Part shown: positions 58,238-64,000 of the stretch, in pieces
How positions within the stretch are numbered: position 1 is the first letter of the stretch
Layout: each line of letters opens with the position of its first letter
NCBI GenBank assembly: GCA_905182195.1
Contig: CAJJAW010000005.1
Location: 310,001 to 374,000 of the forward strand
Direction: 5' to 3'
DNA: 64,000 bases
From: Alphaproteobacteria bacterium UBA4588
GTDB taxonomy: Bacteria; Pseudomonadota; Alphaproteobacteria; Rhodobacterales; Rhodobacteraceae
Made by a program: the position numbers and the translations under genes
The notes under the pieces: model-generated
What the model was told of the DNA's origin: nothing
The model's input: only the letters and a program-made list of their open reading frames with translations
The model's database searches: none

Positions 58238-58939
58238 ATGAACATCATGAATATTCGTGCAAAAGCCTTAGCTGTACATTTTCTTACCGCAACCGGAGCG
58301 GTCTTTGCCATGCTAGCGATGCTGGAAGCGGTGAATGAAAAATGGGATATGATGTTTGTCTGGTTGGTTGTTGCTTTTTTTGTAGATGGCATCGATGGGC
58401 CGTTAGCACGCCGCTATAATGTAAAAACAAACGCGCCCATCTTCGATGGCGTACTTTTGGATTTGATCATCGACTATCTAACCTATGTGTTCATTCCAGC
58501 ATATGCCTTGTTTGCTAGTGGATTGTTGGCAGGCTGGTCAGGTTGGGTTGCAATTATTGTTATCACCTTTGCTAGTGCAATGTATTTTGCAGATACACGC
58601 ATGAAAACTAGAGACAATTCCTTTCATGGATTCCCAGGCGCTTGGAACATGGCTGTAATCGTGATTTTTGCGACCACGCCAAACCACTGGGTCATCCTTG
58701 GGTTTGTCACCTTGTTAGCTATTTCAATGTTCTTACCACTCAAATTTGTACACCCGGTACGTACCGAGCGATGGCGCCTTGTAACACTGCCAGTCGCATT
58801 AGCTTGGGTTGGGTTTGCGGCTTGGGCGGCTTGGGGCAACTTTACAGAAGTGCCCGCCGCAAATTTGGGCCTGTTGGTTACCTCAACGTATTTGTTATTT
58901 GCCGGAATTGCACAAGAACTCATAGCAAAAGACGCCTAA
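58238..58939 (+). CDS. pcs: Phosphatidylcholine synthase (CDP-alcohol phosphatidyltransferase family)
   Basis: 233 residues with about eight membrane segments. The CDP-alcohol motif is present as DGIDGPLARR...FDGVLLDLIIDY near 51-80. That variant with DxxDGPLAR and LDxxIDY is typical of bacterial Pcs, which condenses CDP-diacylglycerol with choline. The C-terminal FVHPVRTERWR is also a Pcs feature. It converges with the EamA transporter gene with a 4-base overlap. Confidence 0.9.
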   Translation: MNIMNIRAKALAVHFLTATGAVFAMLAMLEAVNEKWDMMFVWLVVAFFVDGIDGPLARRYNVKTNAPIFDGVLLDLIIDYLTYVFIPAYALFASGLLAGWSGWVAIIVITFASAMYFADTRMKTRDNSFHGFPGAWNMAVIVIFATTPNHWVILGFVTLLAISMFLPLKFVHPVRTERWRLVTLPVALAWVGFAAWAAWGNFTEVPAANLGLLVTSTYLLFAGIAQELIAKDA

Positions 58940-59772
58940 AATCGAGTTAAAATAATCCCAATCACGATCATAATTCCAGCCAAAACTTTGGATAAGCCCA
59001 TTTGTTCACGAAAGAAAAACCAGCCAAAAATCATCGCGAATAAAATGCTACTCCCGCGCAACGCCGTTACCAAAGCGATTGGGGCCTGGGTCATCGCCCA
59101 TACTACAATAGCGTAAGCCACAAAGGACGCAAATCCGGTCAGTAACCCAACAGAAATTTGGGAAGAATTTTGGGGTAAAACAGAGCGGCCCCGCAAGAAA
59201 AATATGACTGGCGTATAGAAAATCGCCGAAAAAATCAGTAGCCAGGATACATAAGCGAGCGCGTCACCCATGACTCGCGCGCCAAGACCATCGATCAAAG
59301 AGTAACAGGCAGTGGCACAGGCTGAGCCAACAGCAAGAAAAATTAGCTTATGATCTTCGTCCGAATTAAACACTCCCCGGGCCATAAGTAAAATGCCTAA
59401 TCCAAGCACTAAGATTCCTAAAAAATCAAACCCGCGCAATGTATCAACCCCAAATAAGACACTGACGGTCAAAACAATCATTGGCGCGCCACCACGCGCA
59501 ATAGGGTACACTCGGCTGAGGTCACCACGCTCATAGGCAAATCCCAAAAATAGTTGGTAAAACATATGGGTAAATCCAGAAGCTAGCAGCCAAATCCAGA
59601 CCTCACCCTGAGGCATAGGGAGAAACGGAATAAGGCAGAGCCCAAAGAATGCATGCGCAAGGGTCAAAATCAACATAGCAGTTTGCTTGTTATTTCCAGT
59701 TTTGACCAAAGCGTTCCAACCTGCATGTAGCAGGGCAGCAATAAGAACAGCACAGAAAACTAGGACAGTCAT
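58936..59772 (-). CDS. EamA/DMT family transporter
   Basis: 278 residues with about ten membrane segments in two EamA repeats (LLHAGWNALVKTGNNK at the start; IALVTALRGSSILFAMIFGW in the second half). Members export or import small metabolites; the substrate is unknown. Upstream of it and before ileS lies only a short gap. Confidence 0.85.
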   Translation of the reverse strand: MTVLVFCAVLIAALLHAGWNALVKTGNNKQTAMLILTLAHAFFGLCLIPFLPMPQGEVWIWLLASGFTHMFYQLFLGFAYERGDLSRVYPIARGGAPMIVLTVSVLFGVDTLRGFDFLGILVLGLGILLMARGVFNSDEDHKLIFLAVGSACATACYSLIDGLGARVMGDALAYVSWLLIFSAIFYTPVIFFLRGRSVLPQNSSQISVGLLTGFASFVAYAIVVWAMTQAPIALVTALRGSSILFAMIFGWFFFREQMGLSKVLAGIMIVIGIILTRF

Positions 59773-59828
59773 GGCGCGTACTCACAAAGAATTAGCGTGG
59801 TTTTACGGCCTTCCATTTAGGAAATAGA

Positions 59829-59853
59829 TCGAGGAGCAAGACCCACCCCTCGA
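59829..59853 (-). terminator. Possible weak terminator after ileS
   Basis: A TCGAGG/CCTCGA inverted repeat with a 13-base loop follows the ileS stop. The loop is long and no clear T-tract follows on the minus strand, so this is a weak call. Confidence 0.25.
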
Positions 59854-59874
59854 AATAGTTATGCAGCTTTGGCT

Positions 59875-62783
59875 CTATCCAAGTGCTGCATTACAGCGGC
59901 CACAGACACCCAAATGGCCATACTTCCCCACATCTGGCAGAATTTTCCAACAGCGTTCGCATTTTGCACCTTCAGCTTTGGCAAAACACACATAAATCCC
60001 GATGGTATCATCCAATGTGAACGCGCCTTCAGGAGCGGCTTGATCAGAAATTTCAACTCCAGATGTGATGCAGAGATCGGCAAAAGAAACAGATTTTAAT
60101 ACATCCATAGTCACAGCATCGACATATACTATCGGCGCAGCCTCTAGGCTGGAACCAATATTCTTTTCACGGCGCTCAACCTCCAATGCCCCCGTAACCA
60201 CACGACGAACTTGGCGAATGGTGGCCCATTTTTCTGCTAAATCAGGATTAGACCATTCATCAGGCGTCATGGGCATATCCACCAAATGCACTGAGCTATC
60301 AGCGCCTGGATTGCGTTCGAGCCAAACCTCTTCCATCGTGAAGGTAAGCACAGGTGCCAGCCATGTTGTGAGCCTGTGATACAGTAAATCCAAGACCGTA
60401 CGTGCAGCGCGGCGATCTGCGGTATTACCATCACAATAAAGTACATCTTTGCGGATATCAAAATAGAAAGATGATAAATCAACCGTTGCAAACTGAAATA
60501 ACGCTTGGAAAACACCTTGGAAATCATAAGCAGTGTAACCATCACGCACTATCTTATCCAACTCAGCCAAACGGTGCAAAACCCATTGCTCCAGCTCTGG
60601 CATTGCGTCCGGTTCGACCCTGTCCGCTTCGCTGAAATCTGAAAGTGCCCCCAGCATAAAGCGCATCGTATTGCGTAAACGACGATAACTATCTGCCACG
60701 CCTTTCAGAATTTCAGGACCAATTCGCAGATCATTAGTGTAATCAGACTGCGCAACCCAAAGTCGGAGAATATCTGCACCATATTGCTTGGTAACATCAT
60801 CAGGAGACACGGTGTTGCCGATGGATTTGGACATCTTCATGCCCTTTTCATCCAGAGTGAAGCCATGGGTCAGGACACCACGATAAGGCGCCCTACCTTG
60901 GGTTCCACAAGATTGCAGCATGGATGAATGGAACCAACCTCGGTGTTGGTCGGTACCCTCCAGATAGAGATCAGCCAAACCGTCCTCGCTACCGTCCTCA
61001 CGGTCACGCAACACAAAAGCGTGTGTTGATCCACTGTCGAACCAAACATCCAAGATATCGAACACCTGCGTATAGTCCTCAGGCGTCACAATACCACCTA
61101 AAAACCGTTCTTTTGCGCCATCTTTGTACCAAGCATCAGCACCTTCAACTTCAAAGGCCTCTAGAACACGAGCGTTAACAGCCTCATTCCGTAACAAATA
61201 ATCATCATCAGTTGGAAGGCTACCGTTTTTTGTGAAACAGGTCAGAGGGACACCCCAAGCACGTTGTCGCGACAATACCCAATCAGGCCGTGCTTCAATC
61301 ATCGAATACAAGCGGTTGCGGCCAGTAGGAGGCGTCCAAGTGACCAGCTCATCGATCGATGTCAGCGCTCGATCGCGGATGGATTTTCCATAAGTATCCA
61401 ATCCATCATTGACGGGCTTATCGACTGCAGCAAACCATTGTGGCGTATTACGATAGATAACAGGGGCTTTTGAGCGCCAGCTGTGAGGGTAGCTATGTTT
61501 GATTTTACCACGTGCCAGCAACCCACCAACCTCGGTGAGCTTTTCGATGATAGCACCATTAGCGTTACCCTCTTTGCCATTTGGCTTTAGGATTGCCTTA
61601 CCGCCAAAGAACGGCAAGTCAGCGCGAAAACGGCCATCCTCCATGACGTTGTAAGTTATGACTTGCTCCAACATACCAAGATCACGGTAGAGTTCAAACT
61701 CTTCCATTCCATGCGAGGGCGCACAATGCACAAAACCTGTGCCTTCAGTATCGGTCACAAAATCAGCAGCCCTAAAGTCACGGATGTCGTCCCATTCACC
61801 TTCGCCATCTTTAGCACCATGCAACTGGATGCCAGCAGCTGAATTTTAGCTAAATCATCTTGCTTAACATTACAAAGTCTGCGGAACATCGTGGCATCAA
61901 GCCGCGCTCGGCCCAGCACGTCCTCGGCCAGTCTATCCGCCAGAATAAATCGCTCCCCAATGCGAGCCCAGCATTCTTCTGGTCGGCCAATCACTTCATA
62001 AAGGCCGTAAGAAATACCTGCACCATAAACCACAGCCTTATTAGACGGCATGGTCCAAGGTGTTGTGGTCCAAATCACAACTTTAGCGCTGTCCAGGGTT
62101 GCATCACCGGTACCCATCACTTTGAATTTCACCCAGACGGTAAAACTTTCCTTGTCATGGTATTCAACCTCAGCCTCTGCCAAAGCTGTTTTCTCAATAG
62201 GTGACCACATCACAGGCTTTGAGCCCTGATATAGAGTGCCATTCATCAAAAACTTTTGGAATTCTGCTGCAATCACCCGTTCAGAATGAAAATCCATCGT
62301 CAGATAAGGGTTTTCCCATTTTCCAGTGATGCCAAGCCGCTTAAATTCTTCGCGTTGGATATCAACCCAACCTTCAGCAAATTCGCGACATTCTTGACGA
62401 AATTCCAATACTGGAACTTCATCTTTATCACGACCTTTTTTCCTATATTTCTCTTCGATCTTCCACTCAATTGGCAGACCATGGCAATCCCATCCAGGGA
62501 TATAGCGCGCATCTTTGCCCATCATCTGTTGCGAGCGCACAACCATATCCTTTAGGATCTTGTTCAGTGCATGGCCTATATGCAAGCTACCATTAGCATA
62601 GGGCGGGCCATCATGTAGCGTAAAGCTTTCCCGCTCTGTTTTCTTGCGTAAACGGTCATAAATACCGATCTCAGCCCAACGCTCCAACCACTCTGGCTCA
62701 CGTTTGGGCAATCCCGCACGCATTGGAAAATCCGTCTTAGGCAGATTAAGGGTAGCTTTGTAGTCAACTGTGTTGTCTGACAT
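59875..62783 (-). CDS. ileS: Isoleucine--tRNA ligase (frameshifted)
   Basis: IleS charges tRNA-Ile and is essential. The first frame (62783 to about 61840) has the HIGH-type signature (NGSLHIGHALNKILKD) near 60-75. The frame then breaks; the rest (HGAKDGEGEWDDIRDFRAADF to the end) continues in another frame to 59875, with the editing domain and KMSKSIGN. One missing base near 61836-61846, plausibly in the AAAA run of the coding strand, restores one protein of about 970 residues. The C-terminal zinc ribbon (CERCWKILPDVGKYG..CGRC) is intact. Because the gene is essential, a sequence error is by far the likeliest cause. Confidence 0.95.
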
Positions 62784-63193
62784 ATCGCGTCTCTTTTTGA
62801 AAAACTGAAAAAGGGGGGCGCACTGGGTTGCAACGCCATTGGCCCGGCGACTGCATGATCACAGCGCCGGGGATATAATTCGTAGAATGATCAATATCCG
62901 TACCATCTTGTAGCAGTTATAGGCAGCTATTCACCGCTGTACAACTGGCATCCCGGAGAGAGCTTTTCAGAACATGTATGGAGTCATATTATATCGTTTT
63001 TATTATTTAACTTTATTTAACTAACACAAAAAACTATTCCATTCATACTGCCCATTCTAGTCAAATTCTATTCTTAAATACAGATCACAACATTATACTT
63101 GACTACTATGTCATCACCAAGTCCACAGCTTGAGCTTCAACAGAATATGCCGGGCTATCTACTCGACACTAACTATCACAGTGAATAACTGCT
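62784..63193. other. Intergenic region upstream of ileS, nothing recognised
   Basis: About 410 bases, the right half A+T-rich. It should hold the ileS promoter, but I see no clear elements, tRNA, T-box or gene. The tail adjoins the GNAT gene stop. Confidence 0.5.
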
Positions 63194-63640
63194 TCAACTA
63201 TCGGACAGCTCCCACAAATAGAAGATGTCAGGCAAGCCATAGTCGTTGTCCTGCCCATCTGTAGTCTCTACGGCTTCAAAACCCAACTTTTGGTAAAATT
63301 TCTGTGCATCAGTATTAGCCTGAAATACCCACAACCTCAGCTCATTGAATTGTTCCTGTGCATAGTTTATCGCCGCCTGTCCGAAGCCAAGCCGTTGGAA
63401 CGCCGCTTTGATATAAAGCGACTGCACAATATTACCTTCAAGAGCCAAAAAACCAACAAATTGAGAATTATAATGTAAAATTGTTACCTGTGTATGCTCC
63501 AATAGCCAACGGCCATAATCCGCCCGTTCAATGGCACTATCCACGGTTGGTAGCCAGCTTGTGGCCTCAGCCCAATCCTCCAAGACTTGACTAATTTCAG
63601 CCGCATCAGAAGCTACGCCTTTTACTAACTGAACCTTCAC
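63194..63640 (-). CDS. GNAT family N-acetyltransferase
   Basis: 148 residues with the GNAT core: GFLALEGNIVQSLYIKAAFQ, then RLGFGQAAINYAQEQF (an acetyl-CoA loop variant) and the C-terminal DAQKFYQKLGFEAVE. The acceptor is unknown. The gene appears single, with no close partner. Confidence 0.82.
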   Translation of the reverse strand: MKVQLVKGVASDAAEISQVLEDWAEATSWLPTVDSAIERADYGRWLLEHTQVTILHYNSQFVGFLALEGNIVQSLYIKAAFQRLGFGQAAINYAQEQFNELRLWVFQANTDAQKFYQKLGFEAVETTDGQDNDYGLPDIFYLWELSDS

Positions 63641-63905
63641 CGCGCATCTGCAATCAAAAACTGGAGTGCTTTCTGGCGTAATATTTGCAAAGGTTTTACT
63701 CTTGAGGGTAAAAACAGGTGCGGTTGCGCCAAGACGTGGTGGGCAGAGGGCACATTCCCCTTTTCTGCATTTTCAAACCAGTATGATGTCGCTGACAATA
63801 TCATCTTATTCCTTTACTTGGATCCTCTCAGAATAAGAATTTCCATATCTGTTGCCATGAGAGCAGCAATTGCCAAATCCTATAGCACAGTTTAATGCCG
63901 AAAAC

Positions 63906-64000
63906 ATGCGCAGATATGCATTTAAAATTGAATACAATGGCCAAAGATTTTACGGCTGGCAGCGTCAAAATGCGCTGCCAACGATTCAGAGTGCGCTTGA
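63906..64000 (+). CDS. truA: tRNA pseudouridine synthase A, N-terminal end (partial)
   Basis: The last 95 bases encode RRYAFKIEYNGQRFYGWQRQ after an ATG at 63906 and continue past the window. The FKIEYNG-FYGWQRQ start is the TruA hallmark; TruA makes pseudouridine at tRNA positions 38-40. I see no strong ribosome site before this ATG, so an earlier start is possible. Confidence 0.88.
   Translation, partial: MRRYAFKIEYNGQRFYGWQRQNALPTIQSAL

Noticed and set aside
1-64000. tRNA, rRNA, CRISPR or insertion sequences
   Set aside because: Gaps were read for cloverleaf-like, repeat-spacer and transposase signals; none was convincing.

Overview
The window looks like a chromosomal segment of a marine alphaproteobacterium of the Rhodobacteraceae (Roseobacter group) with intermediate G+C. 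This rests on gene content and on recognisable protein sequences: an RpoH(II)-type sigma factor, crotonyl-CoA reductase with ethylmalonyl-CoA mutase, phosphatidylcholine synthase, a DMGDH-type demethylating dehydrogenase, and the orders priA-transaldolase-DUF484-xerC and murJ-glnD. The genus is not determined. I see no phage, insertion sequence, CRISPR array, rRNA or tRNA.

Layout. 1-8120: a plus-strand purine operon with the end of xdhA, then xdhB, xdhC (frameshifted) and a BMP-type ABC importer (ATPase, two permeases, binding protein), closed by a strong terminator. 8156-11803: a frameshifted FAD amine/amino-acid oxidase and a convergent dimethylglycine/sarcosine dehydrogenase-like gene. 12201-22362: a minus-strand operon (M20 amidohydrolase, peptide ABC importer, aldehyde dehydrogenase, SDR, P1 peptidase) with a divergent PAS-LuxR regulator. 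This is the best candidate for an undescribed catabolic system. 22780-31858: an SH3 protein, an M3 peptidase, hesA/moeB-like, dut, coaBC, rpoH(II), cobU, a CobC-like phosphatase, and two decayed genes (TIGR02186 and TSUP). 31966-36840: a second BMP-type nucleoside importer. 37025-51019: mostly housekeeping genes (rimI, nfuA, usp, trpS, a rhomboid-like gene, murJ, glnD, an LpoA-like lipoprotein, rsmI, gshB, a RecD-like helicase) and ccr. 51561-64000: ecm, priA, a transaldolase, DUF484, xerC, pcs, an EamA transporter, ileS, a GNAT gene and the start of truA.

How the genes work together. The two BMP importers plus xanthine dehydrogenase point to scavenging of purine bases and nucleosides. The FAD enzymes suggest oxidation of methylated amines and amino acids. 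The peptide importer, two hydrolases and two oxidoreductases suggest stepwise breakdown of an amide- or peptide-like compound carrying an alcohol or aldehyde. Ccr and Ecm are two core steps of the ethylmalonyl-CoA pathway; Ecm needs B12, and cobU lies in the same window.

Quality warning. At least five otherwise normal genes, including the essential ileS and the important priA, are each broken by a single-base shift, mostly beside short homopolymers. Sequence error is the likeliest cause. The TSUP/TIGR02186 pair is different: it carries many lesions, including an in-frame stop, and looks truly decayed.
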